Source: Thauera sp. 2A1 (GTDB lineage: Bacteria > Pseudomonadota > Gammaproteobacteria > Burkholderiales > Rhodocyclaceae). Taken from it: a stretch of 48,327 nucleotides of DNA. The notes under the pieces were generated by a model. It was not told where the DNA came from and did no database searches. It worked only from the letters and a program-made list of their open reading frames with translations. Positions 1-10,415 of this stretch are shown piece after piece. The translations under genes were made by a program, and so were the position numbers. The stretch lies in NCBI RefSeq assembly GCF_009469595.2, contig NZ_SSXV01000033.1, positions 1 to 48,327 on the forward strand, written 5' to 3'. Each line of letters opens with the position of its first letter. The first letter of the stretch is position 1.

Positions 1-310
<310 letters not shown>

Positions 311-320
311 CTGGAATTTA

Positions 321-397
321 TGGTCGGGGAAAGAGGATTCGAACCTCCGGCCCCTGCGTCCCGAACGCAGTGCTCTACCAGGCTGAGCTATTCCCCG
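321..397 (-). tRNA. proK: tRNA-Pro (anticodon CGG)
   Basis: The 77-nt minus-strand sequence folds as a full cloverleaf. The acceptor stem CGGGGAA pairs with TTCCCCG, the anticodon stem is CTGCG/CGCAG with loop TTCGGGA (anticodon CGG), and the T loop is GGTTCGAATCC. CCA is encoded at 323-321. It closely resembles Escherichia coli proK. It lies 34 bases after the ispB stop on the same strand and is followed by a strong terminator, so it may be made from an ispB read-through transcript as well as from its own promoter. Confidence 0.97.
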
Positions 398-431
398 ACA
401 CTTTTACCTGCGTCGCTGAGGCGAAAACCGC

Positions 432-1400
432 TTAGTGATTTCTCTCAACTGCAAAGTCCGATAATTTTAGCAGCGAATCCTTGAAAAAGGAAGGGGGAAG
501 TGTCGAAATCGCTTCGATTGCCAGGTCCGCCTCGGCGCGCGCCTGACGCCGCGCCTCCTCCAGCGCACCCGTGGCCTGGATGGCAGCCAGCACCAGCGCG
601 AAATCGTCCCGACCGCCCGTCTCGATCGCATTGCGCACGATCGCGGCCTGCTCGTCGCTGCCATGCAGCATGACGTGGATGAGCGGCAGGGTGGGTTTGC
701 CCTCGGCGAGGTCATCGCCCAGGTGCTTGCCGGTGTCGGCCTCATCGGCGGAGTAGTCGAGCACATCGTCGATGATCTGGAAAGCCGTGCCCAGGTGCAT
801 GCCGAAGGCCGCAAGACGGGATTCCTGCGCTTCGTCCGCGCCGCCCAGGATGCCGCCAAGGCGCGATGCCGCCTCGAAGAGCTTGGCCGTCTTGAAGCGG
901 ATCACACGCAGGTAATCGTCGACACCGACGTCGGCATTGTGGCAGTTGAGCAACTGCAGCACCTCGCCCTCCGCGATCACGTTGGTGGCGTCAGCCAGCA
1001 CGCGCATCACGCGCATGTTGTCCACGCCGACCATCATCTGGAACGCGCGTGAGTAGAGAAAATCCCCCACCAGCACCGACGCGGCATTGCCGAACATGGC
1101 GTTTGCCGTCTTGTTGCCCCTGCGCAGATCGGACTCGTCGACCACGTCGTCGTGCAGCAATGTGGCGGTGTGGATGAACTCCACCACGGCAGCCAGCTCG
1201 TGGTGCTGCGTGCCCCGGTAGCCCATCGCACCGGCAGTGAACAGGACCAGGGCCGGGCGCAGACGCTTGCCGCCACTATGGATGATGTATTCCGCGACCT
1301 GACGGATCAGGACGACATCGGAATATAGGCGCTGGCGGATGACCGCATCCACCGCCTGCATGTCGGCGGCGATCGGCTCGAATAGCTGCTTGACGGACAA
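432..1400 (-). CDS. ispB: Octaprenyl diphosphate synthase
   Basis: This 322-residue protein is a trans-type polyprenyl diphosphate synthase that extends farnesyl diphosphate with isopentenyl diphosphate to make the ubiquinone side chain. Both aspartate-rich motifs are visible: the first as LLHDDVVDESDLRRG near residue 85, the second as FQIIDDVLDYSAD near residue 210. The GGKRLRP substrate-binding segment lies near residue 45. The length matches the IspB family. The ATG at 1400 begins MSVKQLFEPIAADM, typical for the family. In many beta- and gammaproteobacteria ispB is divergent from rplU; here rplU lies about 36 kb away. The next minus-strand gene is tRNA-Pro. The product chain length (C40) is inferred from the family. 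Confidence 0.95.
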   Translation of the reverse strand: MSVKQLFEPIAADMQAVDAVIRQRLYSDVVLIRQVAEYIIHSGGKRLRPALVLFTAGAMGYRGTQHHELAAVVEFIHTATLLHDDVVDESDLRRGNKTANAMFGNAASVLVGDFLYSRAFQMMVGVDNMRVMRVLADATNVIAEGEVLQLLNCHNADVGVDDYLRVIRFKTAKLFEAASRLGGILGGADEAQESRLAAFGMHLGTAFQIIDDVLDYSADEADTGKHLGDDLAEGKPTLPLIHVMLHGSDEQAAIVRNAIETGGRDDFALVLAAIQATGALEEARRQARAEADLAIEAISTLPPSFFKDSLLKLSDFAVERNH

Positions 1401-1426
1401 GGCGGAAACGCTCGCGAAAAAACGGG

Positions 1427-1456
1427 ATGGTAGGTGGGCGCCGCGAGCGGCGTCAA
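1427..1456 (-). promoter_or_regulatory. Candidate sigma-70 promoter of ispB
   Basis: On the minus strand TTGACG (1456-1451) and TACCAT (1432-1427) are 18 bases apart, about 27 bases before the ispB ATG. The -35 is good and the -10 fair. The spacer is GC-rich and self-complementary. Confidence 0.4.
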
Positions 1457-1573
1457 GCTGATGACAGCAGCCGGCAAGCGCCTCGGGGACGCTTTCGTCC
1501 CTGCGCGCGGCCTGCGCCGAGAGCTCTGGCGAAGGAGGTCACGGCCGGTTGCCCGGCCGCGGCCCACCTCCAG

Positions 1574-2860
1574 TCAGCCGCCCGAGGACGCGCGCGCGAC
1601 GGCGTTGTCGAGCGCCTCCTTCGCAGCCTTGCGATCGGCCCAGACTCCGGCGAGCTCCTCGTCGATGATGCGGCGCACCTTCTCACGCTCGACCACCGGC
1701 TGGGCCGACGAGTCCGCCGTCGCCGGCTTGTTCGAGAGCTGTGCCACCGCGACCTTGACGTTCTCGAGGTCATTGCCCAGCAGTTCGCTCTGCGAGGCCA
1801 GCAGGCCGGCACGGTTCAACGGCAGGTACCCGGTCTGGCGCTGCCACGCGACCTGGTTCTCCGCCTGCAGCCAGAAGCTGACGAAGCGCGCCATCGCCTT
1901 GTATTCAACGGGCTTCTTGCCTGCGGATGCCCACAGCGCAGGGCCGTCGGCGATCGTGTTCTGCGGCGCGCCGGGGAAGTCGTCGTAATACGGCAGGCGA
2001 GCCACTGCGACATCCACCTTGCCCTTGCTGCGGAAATCGACCCAGCTCGCCGACGGCGCGGCAATCACTGCGCAGTCGCCGGAAGCGAAGTGGTCCTCCG
2101 CTTCGGCCTTGGCTCCGAACACGTGCAGGTAGCGGGCACGCTGCCAGCTCGCCATCATCGCCACGTGCTTGACCTGGAACATGCCGTTGAATGACAACGC
2201 CATGGTCTTGCCGCGCATCGTCGCCACCGGCTCGTTGTGCCAGGCGCTGAGGTTCTCGACCATGACCCGGCTGGGCTCGGCGACGGTGTAAGGGCACTTC
2301 TGGCCGGCGTCGGCCATCTTGCCCAGCGTGTTCTGCAGGTCGAACCAGGTCGCGACTTCAGGCTTGTCCGCGTTCAAGCCCGCGCGGCGCAGCGCGTCGC
2401 GATTCAGGAACAGGACGGGCGTCGACAGGCCCACCGGCAGCGCAAGCAGTTGCCCCTTCGAGTCGACCGGCGTGCGCGTCATCATCGCGGGCGGCCGCAA
2501 GGTCTGCAGCGGCACACCGGACTCCTTCATCACTGCGTACAGGGGCTTGTAGCGCGGCTTGCCGGCGAGAAAACCTTCTTCCTCCTCGCCGTCGAGGATC
2601 ATCAGGTGTGGCGCGCTGGCGGCGCGCCAGTCCGTCTGCGACAGCACGACCTGCGCATCCTTGCTCTGCGCGTTGAAGCGGTCGACCAGTTCCTTCAGCG
2701 CTTCCACCTTGCTGGCGGGGAGTTGATGGAACAGCTCGATCTGCTGGATCGCCGCAGGCTTGGCGTCTGCGGCCGCCCACACGGGCTGAAGGGCGAGACC
2801 AAGGCCCAGGCCAAGACCGGCGAGCTGGGTGGCAATGCGAGAGAACGACTTCTGGTTCAT
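1574..2860 (-). CDS. ABC transporter substrate-binding protein, UgpB-like
   Basis: A 428-residue periplasmic solute-binding protein of the sugar/glycerol-3-phosphate family. A Sec signal peptide ending in VWAAADA occupies about the first 30 residues. The mature part follows E. coli UgpB closely in order: an IELFHQLP start, LPVGLSTPVLFLNRDAL near residue 145, a LENFSAWN-like segment (VENLSAWHNEP), the GDCA segment, the QTGYLP segment and the RRIIDEELAGVW end. The usual permease (ugpA/ugpE) and ATPase (ugpC) genes are absent, so it is an orphan here and its ligand is uncertain. It is transcribed toward ispB, but the 173-base gap holds a separate candidate promoter. Annotators often call it UgpB; the ligand is inferred only from similarity. 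Confidence 0.88.
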   Translation of the reverse strand: MNQKSFSRIATQLAGLGLGLGLALQPVWAAADAKPAAIQQIELFHQLPASKVEALKELVDRFNAQSKDAQVVLSQTDWRAASAPHLMILDGEEEEGFLAGKPRYKPLYAVMKESGVPLQTLRPPAMMTRTPVDSKGQLLALPVGLSTPVLFLNRDALRRAGLNADKPEVATWFDLQNTLGKMADAGQKCPYTVAEPSRVMVENLSAWHNEPVATMRGKTMALSFNGMFQVKHVAMMASWQRARYLHVFGAKAEAEDHFASGDCAVIAAPSASWVDFRSKGKVDVAVARLPYYDDFPGAPQNTIADGPALWASAGKKPVEYKAMARFVSFWLQAENQVAWQRQTGYLPLNRAGLLASQSELLGNDLENVKVAVAQLSNKPATADSSAQPVVEREKVRRIIDEELAGVWADRKAAKEALDNAVARASSGG

Positions 2861-2902
2861 GGATTTGGCGGCGCGATGAAGGCGAATTGGAAACAGCTTT
2901 TC

Positions 2903-2931
2903 ATTATAGTTCGCCGCGCCCGCATTTTCGG
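2903..2931 (-). promoter_or_regulatory. Candidate promoter of the UgpB-like gene
   Basis: The minus strand has a perfect TATAAT (2908-2903) about 42 bases before the start codon. The matching -35 position reads only CCGAAA (2931-2926), so an activator may be needed. Confidence 0.4.
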
Positions 2932-3045
2932 CACCATCACATCACCAGAGGCTGCAGGCCTGCCGGCGCTCCACCGCCGGTGCACCCTCAAGAACGCGGC
3001 GCGGATGACGATACCCTGCAGGTGAACCGACCGAAAGATTCCGCC

Positions 3046-3381
3046 ATGCGCCCTGCCCTTCCGACCCTTTTCCTGCTTGCGCTGCTTCCGCTCGTGGCGG
3101 GCTGCGACCAGCTCACTTCGGCACTCGACCTGCCGAATCCGAAGAGGACGGAAGCCGAGGGCCGCGCAATCGGCAGCGCCTGCCGCCATGCCGGACGCTC
3201 GCTGGAAGACTGCTTCACGCTCAATCCCGGCGCCGAGAAAGCGGCTGTCTTCTCCGGCTGGCGCGAGATGAACGACTACATGATGGAGCACAAGCTCGAA
3301 GTCGTCCCCTCACAGATCCCGCCGACGCAGCGCCAGCAACCCACCGCAACCCAGGCGCCGCGCCCTGCGGCTGGGCACTGA
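3046..3381 (+). CDS. Small predicted outer-membrane lipoprotein
   Basis: The 111-residue product starts MRPALPTLF and has a clear lipoprotein signal, with a hydrophobic stretch ending in the lipobox LVAGC (cysteine at residue 20). The residue after the cysteine is Asp (CDQL). In E. coli that residue favours retention in the inner membrane, so the outer-membrane location is uncertain. The mature part is about 90 residues, has two further cysteines (SACRH and EDCF) that could pair, and ends in a Pro/Gln/Thr-rich tail. I chose the ATG at 3046 because upstream in-frame codons would put the signal sequence in the middle of the protein. I recognise no family. It is convergent with the aldo/keto reductase gene. 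Confidence 0.75.
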   Translation: MRPALPTLFLLALLPLVAGCDQLTSALDLPNPKRTEAEGRAIGSACRHAGRSLEDCFTLNPGAEKAAVFSGWREMNDYMMEHKLEVVPSQIPPTQRQQPTATQAPRPAAGH

Positions 3382-3406
3382 CGCACCCCGTCAAATTCGC
3401 GCCGTG

Positions 3407-4459
3407 TCAGGGCGCGGGATTGGTGTAGCGCAGGTGGAGCGTGTCGATCGCCTCCTGCAACGGTGCATCCAGCAACACGTTCCATGCTGCCAGGTTCTGC
3501 TCCAGTTGCGCGATCGTCGTGGCGCCGATGATGGTGCTGCCAACGAACCAGCGCGAATAGACGAAGGCGAGCGCGAGCTGCACGGGCGTGAGCCCATGTT
3601 CGCGAGCAAGCTCTGCGTAAGCCTGCACCGCCGGGACGAGGTTGGGCTTGGAGTAGCGTTGTCCGAAGTGCTCGAAGAGGGTGATGCGCCCCTTGGCCGC
3701 GGGGTCCGCCAGGTATTTGCCCGAAAGGTGACCGAAGGCCAGCGGCGAATACGCCAGCAGGCTGATGTGTTCACGATGGCCGATCTCGGCCAGGCCCGAT
3801 TCGTAGCTGCGATTGACCAGGCTGTAGGCGTTCTGGATCGACACCACCCGTGGCAGGCCCAGCTCCCGCGACAGGCGCACGAACTCCATGACGCCCCACG
3901 GATGCTCGTTGGACAGGCCAACGTGCCGCACCTTGCCCTCCTGCACCAGCTCGGCGAGCGCCTCGAGCTGGGCGCGGATCGGCACGCAGTCGCGCTCCTT
4001 CGTCGGGTCGAACTGCCACTGGCCAAACATCGGCTGGTTGCGCTCGGGCCAGTGCAACTGATAGAGGTCGATGTAGTCGGTCCGCAAGCGGCGCAAGCTG
4101 CCTTCGACGGCCTCGCGGATGTTGGCGCGATCGAGCGTGGCGGGGCCACCGCGGATCCACGGCAATGAACGCGCCGGGCCGGCGACCTTGGTGGCGATCA
4201 CAAGCTTTTCGCGCTGCTGGCGGGCGAGCCAGGTACCGATGTAGCGCTCGGTGGCACCCGATGTTTCCGCGCGCGTCGGCACCGGGTAGATCTCGGCGCA
4301 ATCGATGAAGTTGATGCCGCGCTCCACGGCGAGGTCGAGCTGGGCGTGGGCCTCGGCTTCGGTGTTCTGCTGGCCGAAGGTCATGGTGCCGAGGCAGATC
4401 GCCGACACCGTGGGGCCGGTCTCGCCCAGCACCCGGTAGCTCATTGCACGTTCGGTCAT
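3407..4459 (-). CDS. NADP(H)-dependent aldo/keto reductase, Tas family
   Basis: A 350-residue aldo/keto reductase that aligns end to end with E. coli Tas (346 residues): LGTMTFGQQN near the N-terminus, NFIDCAEIYPVPTRAET with the catalytic Asp and Tyr, the TDYIDLYQLHWPERN strand, a SIQNAYSLVNR segment and the final RYTNPAP. The family reduces aldehydes and ketones with NADPH; the natural substrate is unknown. The open frame runs on upstream to 5854, but that part is only antisense to rlmM. The ATG at 4459 is chosen because GGAGAG lies about nine bases before it; an ATG at 4444 (MSYRVLGE) is the alternative. It is divergent from rlmM. Confidence 0.92.
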   Translation of the reverse strand: MTERAMSYRVLGETGPTVSAICLGTMTFGQQNTEAEAHAQLDLAVERGINFIDCAEIYPVPTRAETSGATERYIGTWLARQQREKLVIATKVAGPARSLPWIRGGPATLDRANIREAVEGSLRRLRTDYIDLYQLHWPERNQPMFGQWQFDPTKERDCVPIRAQLEALAELVQEGKVRHVGLSNEHPWGVMEFVRLSRELGLPRVVSIQNAYSLVNRSYESGLAEIGHREHISLLAYSPLAFGHLSGKYLADPAAKGRITLFEHFGQRYSKPNLVPAVQAYAELAREHGLTPVQLALAFVYSRWFVGSTIIGATTIAQLEQNLAAWNVLLDAPLQEAIDTLHLRYTNPAP

Positions 4460-4633
4460 ACGCGGTTTCTCTCCTGTGTTGGACGCGGCGACGTCGCTGC
4501 AGACCGGGCAACCCATGGCCGGCGGGCGACGCCCCACGGGCTTATCGCTTATCATCTGGCGTCTTCGCGCCATGATACTGCAGCGCGCACCTGCGCCCGA
4601 CGGGCGCCCCCGCCCTCTTTCTTCCAGTCTCCG

Positions 4634-5728
4634 ATGTCCAATCACGCCCCCGGCTCCAGCCTTCCCGTATCCGGCCTCATCGGCTACTGTCGCGCCGGCT
4701 TCGAGAAGGAACTTGCCGCCGAAATCGACGACATCGCGGCCGATGCCGGCCTGATCGGCTACCTTCGCGCCCTGCCCGACACCGGCTACGTCGTCTATGA
4801 AACCTTCGAGCCGGTGCCGCTCGCCGCGCTCGGTGAGGCCACCGACTGGCGCCGCCCGGTCTTCGCGCGCCAGTTGCTGCCCTGGTTCGGCCGCGTGGAG
4901 GGCCTGCCCGAGCGCGACCGCGCCACCCCCATCGTCGCGGCGGTGAAGGCTTCCGGCCAGCGCTTCAGTGGCGTCGTGCTCGAGACGCCCGACACCGACG
5001 TCGCCAAGCAGCAATCGGGCTTCTGCCGCCGCTTCGCCGAACCGCTGTCTCGCGAACTCGAGAAGGCCAGTGCGTTGCGCACCAGCCGCACCGGGCTGCC
5101 AATACTCCACGTGCTGTTCACCGACGCCGCCACCGCCTGGCTCGCCGCCGAGATGCCCGGCCAGGCCTCGCCCTGGGTGATGGGCGTGCCGCGCCTGCGC
5201 ATGCCGTCGAACGCACCGAGCCGCTCGACGCTCAAGCTGGCCGAAGCCTTCGCCACGCTGCTGTCGGACGAGGAGCGCGAGTCGCTGCTGCGCGCGGGGC
5301 AGCGCGCGGTCGACCTCGGCGCCGCGCCCGGCGGCTGGACCTGGCAACTGGTCAATCGCGGCCTGCGCGTGATCGCCATCGACAACGGCCCGCTGCGCGA
5401 CAACGTGATGGCCACCGAGATGGTCGAGCACATCCGCGCCGACGGCTTCACCTGGCGGCCTCCACGCCCGGTGGACTGGATGGTGTGCGACATGGTCGAG
5501 CAGCCCAGCCGCATCGCCTCGCTGATGGCGGAGTGGATCGCCACCGGCAAGTGCCGGCGCACGATCTTCAACCTCAAGCTGCCGATGAAACGCCGCCTGG
5601 AGGCGGTGGAGCAGTGCCGCACCCTCATCCAGAAGAGGCTGCACAGCGTCGGGCCGTACGAGCTGCGCATCAAGCAGCTCTACCACGACCGCGAGGAAGT
5701 CACCGCCTATCTCGCGTTGAAGAAATAG
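4634..5728 (+). CDS. rlmM: 23S rRNA 2'-O-ribose C2498 methyltransferase
   Basis: The 364-residue protein matches the RlmM (YgdE) family in length and plan. An N-terminal THUMP-like region begins GLIGYCRAGFEKELAAEI. A Rossmann-type SAM-binding domain begins VDLGAAPGGWTW near residue 224, followed by IDNGPL, the MVCDMVEQP segment and FNLKLPMKRR, whose lysine belongs to the K-D-K-E set of rRNA 2'-O-methyltransferases. It modifies C2498 in the peptidyl-transferase loop of 23S rRNA. The ATG at 4634 (MSNHAPGSS) is chosen because upstream in-frame sequence overlaps the divergent reductase gene and has unrelated composition. Confidence 0.94.
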   Translation: MSNHAPGSSLPVSGLIGYCRAGFEKELAAEIDDIAADAGLIGYLRALPDTGYVVYETFEPVPLAALGEATDWRRPVFARQLLPWFGRVEGLPERDRATPIVAAVKASGQRFSGVVLETPDTDVAKQQSGFCRRFAEPLSRELEKASALRTSRTGLPILHVLFTDAATAWLAAEMPGQASPWVMGVPRLRMPSNAPSRSTLKLAEAFATLLSDEERESLLRAGQRAVDLGAAPGGWTWQLVNRGLRVIAIDNGPLRDNVMATEMVEHIRADGFTWRPPRPVDWMVCDMVEQPSRIASLMAEWIATGKCRRTIFNLKLPMKRRLEAVEQCRTLIQKRLHSVGPYELRIKQLYHDREEVTAYLALKK

Positions 5729-5746
5729 CACACGGAAGCCCCTGAC

Positions 5747-5775
5747 CCGAAACGCTTTTCTGCTGCGTGTATAAT
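5747..5775 (+). promoter_or_regulatory. Candidate promoter of rhlE
   Basis: A perfect TATAAT at 5770-5775 lies 53 bases before the rhlE start in an otherwise GC-rich gap. The -35 position reads only CCGAAA. Confidence 0.45.
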
Positions 5776-5828
5776 TGCGGCTTTCCAATCCGCGCAGCCC
5801 CCCACGGCTGCCGACCAGAAAGGCCCCC

Positions 5829-7271
<1,443 letters not shown>

Positions 7272-7393
7272 ACCTGGCCGTAGCCAAGCGGGTGAATTAG
7301 GCCCCGCGAACCCGGTTATTCGGGGCTAAGGCCTGCACGGGCTCGGATATCCTGCATCCAGATCCTCGCCGGATATCCCCTCAAGCCTTCTCG

Positions 7394-9523
7394 ATGCTGC
7401 TGCCCGTGAACCCCGCCGGACGCCCCCAGGGCAAAGACGATGCCGCCGATCCTTTCGTGCCCGACCTCTCGGAGGGCGCGGAAACCGGCGTCTACCTGGC
7501 CCTGCTCGAGCTGCTCGACGAAGGCCTGGTCATCACCGGCGACGAGGTGATCCTCGACGCCAACGGCGCCGCCTGCCGGCTGCTGAGGCGGGATTACCGG
7601 CAGGTCGCCGGCCGTCCGCTGGCCGAGCTCTTCCCGTCCGAGCGCGCTTTCCTCGACGCGCGTGCGCGCCTCTTCATTCACGGTGAAACCCGTGGCAGCC
7701 TGAGCATCGCCCTGCCCGACGGCGGCACGCGCGATTTCCGCTTCATCGCCGCGGCGCGGCTTCGCCCAGGCATCCATGCGCTGATCCTCAGCCCCGGCGC
7801 GCTGCCCGCGTCCGATGGCGAGCCCTCCGCACCCTACGATGCGATCTGGCCCCGGCTCGCCGGCGCGCTTGTGCAGCCGCTCATCGTGGTGGACGCCGAC
7901 GGCAGGATCAACGCCGCCAACGCCGCCGCCTTGCGCATGCTCCGCGTCGCGCGCGAGGACGCCATCGGACACCTGGCGAGCGCGTGCATGCACATCGTGT
8001 GGCCCGAGCCGGGCGCGCCGCCCCTTGCGCAGGTGCGCGTCGGCAGCGCGCAGCGTGATACGCCGGCCCATGTCCTGCCAGGCCCCCGCGCCGGCTGGCG
8101 CCTGCTGCTGCTGCAGGATGCCACCCCGCGCGGCAAGGGGCGTGCAAGCCCTGCCGCTGCACCCGCCGTTCCACTGTCGATCGCGAGCCCATCGACCGCC
8201 AGCCCAGGTGCGCGTGCCGACACGAGCGCGATGTACCTGAACAGCCACGACCTGCTCACCGGCCTGCCCAACCGCAGCCTGTTCGAAGCGCGATTTGCCG
8301 ACGCAGTGGCGCGCGCGCGCCAGCGGCGCTGCAGCCTCGCCGTGATGCGCATCGACCTCGATGGCTTCAAGACGGTGAACCGCGAACTCGGCGACCGCGT
8401 GGGCGACACCGCACTGCGGCTGGCGGCCCAGCGCCTCGCCGCAGCACTCGGCCAGGACGGCGTCATCGCGCGCGAGCGCAGCGACAACTTCATGGTGCTG
8501 CTGCCCGACGTCGACCACGTCGGTGAAGCCGAGCGATGTGCGGAAGATCTGCGCCGCGCACTTGAACAACCCGTCGCGGCCGCGGGGAACACAATCTCGC
8601 TCACCGCCAGCATCGGCATCGCCCTGTTTCCGCAGGACGCTCAATCGCTCGACGCCATGCTCGGCTGCGCACGCGCGGCGCTCGATCACGCGCGGCGCCT
8701 CGGCCGCAACCGCATCCGCCTGTACCACCCCGAGGCAGATCGCGCCGACGTCGAGCGCCACCACTTCGCCGCGGGCCTGCGCCACGCACTCGAACGGCGG
8801 CAGCTCGAGCTGCACTTCCAGCCGCTGGTGGATGCGCGCGATGGTCGCATCCGCGCCGGCGAAGCCCTGCTGCGCTGGAATCATCCGCGCCTCGGGCAGA
8901 TCCCGTACAGCCGCTTCATCGGTGCAGTGCGCGACGGCAGCCTGATCGCCCGCCTCGGCGATTGGGCACTGCAAGCCGCCTGCCGCCTCGCGCGCAACTG
9001 GCCGCAATCCCAAGGGCAGCCGCTGGTGGTCACGGTCAACATCGCCATCGAGCATGTGCAGCAGGGCGACCTGCTCGCGGGCGTGTCCACCGCGCTGGCC
9101 GCCAGCGGCCTGCCGCCGCACTGCCTGGAGCTCGATCTCGACGAGCAGGTGCTGGAGGAAGAATCTCCCGTGCTCGCCGGCATGTTGAAGGAACTGGCCG
9201 CGCGCGGCGTGCGGCTCGCCATCGACGACTTCGGCCGCGGCCTGTGTTCGATCCCGCGACTCAAGCGCCACCCCTTGCGCGCGCTCAAATTGCACCCTGC
9301 ACTCGTGCGGGGCGTCGGACGCCAGGAGCAGGACGAAGCCATCGTCGAAGCCATCGCCAGCATGGCCGCGCCGCTCGGCCTGGAAGTTTACGCGCGCGGC
9401 GTCGCCGACGAGGCGCAACAGGCCTTCCTGGGCGCGCTCGACTGTCACCTGCAGCAGGGGCCCTTGTTCGGGCGGCCGATGAGCGCTGCCGCCTTCCAAG
9501 CCTTCCTGCTGACGAGAACCTGA
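7394..9523 (+). CDS. PAS-GGDEF-EAL protein with both catalytic domains degenerate
   Basis: The 709-residue protein has two N-terminal PAS-like segments (about residues 35-130 and 155-215), a GGDEF domain (about 280-440) and an EAL domain (about 455-700). No membrane segments are seen. The GGDEF domain starts normally (HDLLTGLPNRSLFEARF), but the GGDEF signature near residue 360 is replaced by RSDNF, so cyclase activity is unlikely. The EAL domain keeps EALLRW, the Asn of VNIA, IDDFGRG, a Lys (LKLH) and the final QG. It has lost the Glu of the AEGVE motif (here ARGVA, near residue 665), and the LELTES motif reads LELDLD. I therefore infer a c-di-GMP receptor or regulatory scaffold rather than an active enzyme. 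It follows rhlE by 122 bases. Confidence 0.88.
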   Translation: MLLPVNPAGRPQGKDDAADPFVPDLSEGAETGVYLALLELLDEGLVITGDEVILDANGAACRLLRRDYRQVAGRPLAELFPSERAFLDARARLFIHGETRGSLSIALPDGGTRDFRFIAAARLRPGIHALILSPGALPASDGEPSAPYDAIWPRLAGALVQPLIVVDADGRINAANAAALRMLRVAREDAIGHLASACMHIVWPEPGAPPLAQVRVGSAQRDTPAHVLPGPRAGWRLLLLQDATPRGKGRASPAAAPAVPLSIASPSTASPGARADTSAMYLNSHDLLTGLPNRSLFEARFADAVARARQRRCSLAVMRIDLDGFKTVNRELGDRVGDTALRLAAQRLAAALGQDGVIARERSDNFMVLLPDVDHVGEAERCAEDLRRALEQPVAAAGNTISLTASIGIALFPQDAQSLDAMLGCARAALDHARRLGRNRIRLYHPEADRADVERHHFAAGLRHALERRQLELHFQPLVDARDGRIRAGEALLRWNHPRLGQIPYSRFIGAVRDGSLIARLGDWALQAACRLARNWPQSQGQPLVVTVNIAIEHVQQGDLLAGVSTALAASGLPPHCLELDLDEQVLEEESPVLAGMLKELAARGVRLAIDDFGRGLCSIPRLKRHPLRALKLHPALVRGVGRQEQDEAIVEAIASMAAPLGLEVYARGVADEAQQAFLGALDCHLQQGPLFGRPMSAAAFQAFLLTRT

Positions 9524-9527
9524 TCCG

Positions 9528-9570
9528 AAAAAATGCCGCTGAGGCGAACCCGAAAGGTCCGCTTCAGCGG
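9528..9570 (-). terminator. Rho-independent terminator of the first PEP-CTERM gene
   Basis: On the minus strand a long stem (CCGCTGAAGCGGACC... pairing with ...GGTTCGCCTCAGCGG) closes on a small loop and is followed by ATTTTTTC. It lies between the convergent EAL gene and the minus-strand PEP-CTERM gene and ends the latter. Confidence 0.8.
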
Positions 9571-9657
9571 CGCGGCAACTGCCTAATTGGGGTCGAACCG
9601 CAATCGAAGCGCTGAACCTCGCTGCGCGCTAAACGCTCAACCGTGACGCATCTTCGT

Positions 9658-10305
9658 TCAAACGCTAACCGACTTGCGGCGACGCCCGGCCATCGCGGCA
9701 CCCACACCGGCCAGGCCGAGCAGCGCGAGGGTGTCGGGCTCGGGAACGGTCTGCTGGCGCTCGCCGATGATCTCCAGCGAGAGGTCGGGCGGTTCGCTGG
9801 TCCAGTTTCCATTGGCGTCGATATACCAGCTCGAACCGTCGCCCCCCGTTCCTTCCGTCCACAACCAGTCGATGTCGTCCCGCGCCACCGACAGGAAATG
9901 CTCCCCTGCCGCCAGCATGAGCGGCGCGCTCAAGGTCAGTTCGAAGCGGAAGATGTCACGTGGATCGCCGTCAGAACCGACCGGTGCGGCACTCCGTGCC
10001 ACCGTTCCAGCGAGATCCGTCGTCAGCCCGGCCAGTGTGGACGCCAGCCGCACCGAGAACGGGTCCGTACCGCCATCGTCGCTGGTGCCCCACCAGGCGA
10101 TGGAAGTGACCGTCGACGCCGCGCCGAGCACGAACGCGTCGGCATTCTCGAAGCCACCGCCGCGATTGGACAGGAAACTTGCACCACCATCGACGAATGG
10201 CTGGCTCACCAGCACCGCCGCTTGGGCAGACGATGCAGCGACCACGAAGCTGGCCGCCGACAAGCCGGCAATGAAGCCGTGACGAAGCGATTGAACTGAC
10301 AACAT
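9658..10305 (-). CDS. PEP-CTERM sorting-domain protein (first of two)
   Basis: A 215-residue exported protein. It has a Sec signal peptide (cleavage after about residue 29, ASSAQA) and a Trp/Gly/Asp-rich mature region predicted to be beta-rich. It ends in a textbook PEP-CTERM tail: VPEPDT near residue 187, a hydrophobic helix LALLGLAGVGAAMAG, then RRRK. Such tails are recognised and cut by an exosortase in the inner membrane, after which the protein goes to the surface or the exopolysaccharide matrix. No exosortase lies in the window. The mature part matches no family I know. It lies 131 bases after the giant gene in the same direction but has its own sigma-54 promoter and upstream element. 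Confidence 0.92.
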   Translation of the reverse strand: MLSVQSLRHGFIAGLSAASFVVAASSAQAAVLVSQPFVDGGASFLSNRGGGFENADAFVLGAASTVTSIAWWGTSDDGGTDPFSVRLASTLAGLTTDLAGTVARSAAPVGSDGDPRDIFRFELTLSAPLMLAAGEHFLSVARDDIDWLWTEGTGGDGSSWYIDANGNWTSEPPDLSLEIIGERQQTVPEPDTLALLGLAGVGAAMAGRRRKSVSV

Positions 10306-10349
10306 GGCGAATCCTTTGAACGCTGTGCAATAGCCGATAGGGCAGCTTT

Positions 10350-10365
10350 AGCAATATCCAAGCCA
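10350..10365 (-). promoter_or_regulatory. Sigma-54 promoter of the first PEP-CTERM gene
   Basis: The minus strand reads TGGCTTGGATATTGCT, with GG and GC exactly ten bases apart and a near-perfect fit to TGGCAYG-N4-TTGCT. The predicted start of transcription, near 10340, leaves a leader of about 35 bases before the ATG at 10305. Confidence 0.85.
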
Positions 10366-10415
10366 GACGATTTTCATCCAACTTTCAATCACTTGCGCAC
10401 TATCGGCGTTCGCCC

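Noticed and set aside
7274..7292. GG-N10-GC sequence upstream of the EAL gene
   Set aside because: Only the dinucleotides match, there is no TTGC-like -12 part and no upstream element; such spacing arises by chance in this GC-rich DNA.
7316..9499. Minus-strand open frame of 727 codons
   Set aside because: Antisense shadow of the GGDEF-EAL gene; no recognisable domains, while the plus strand shows clear motifs.
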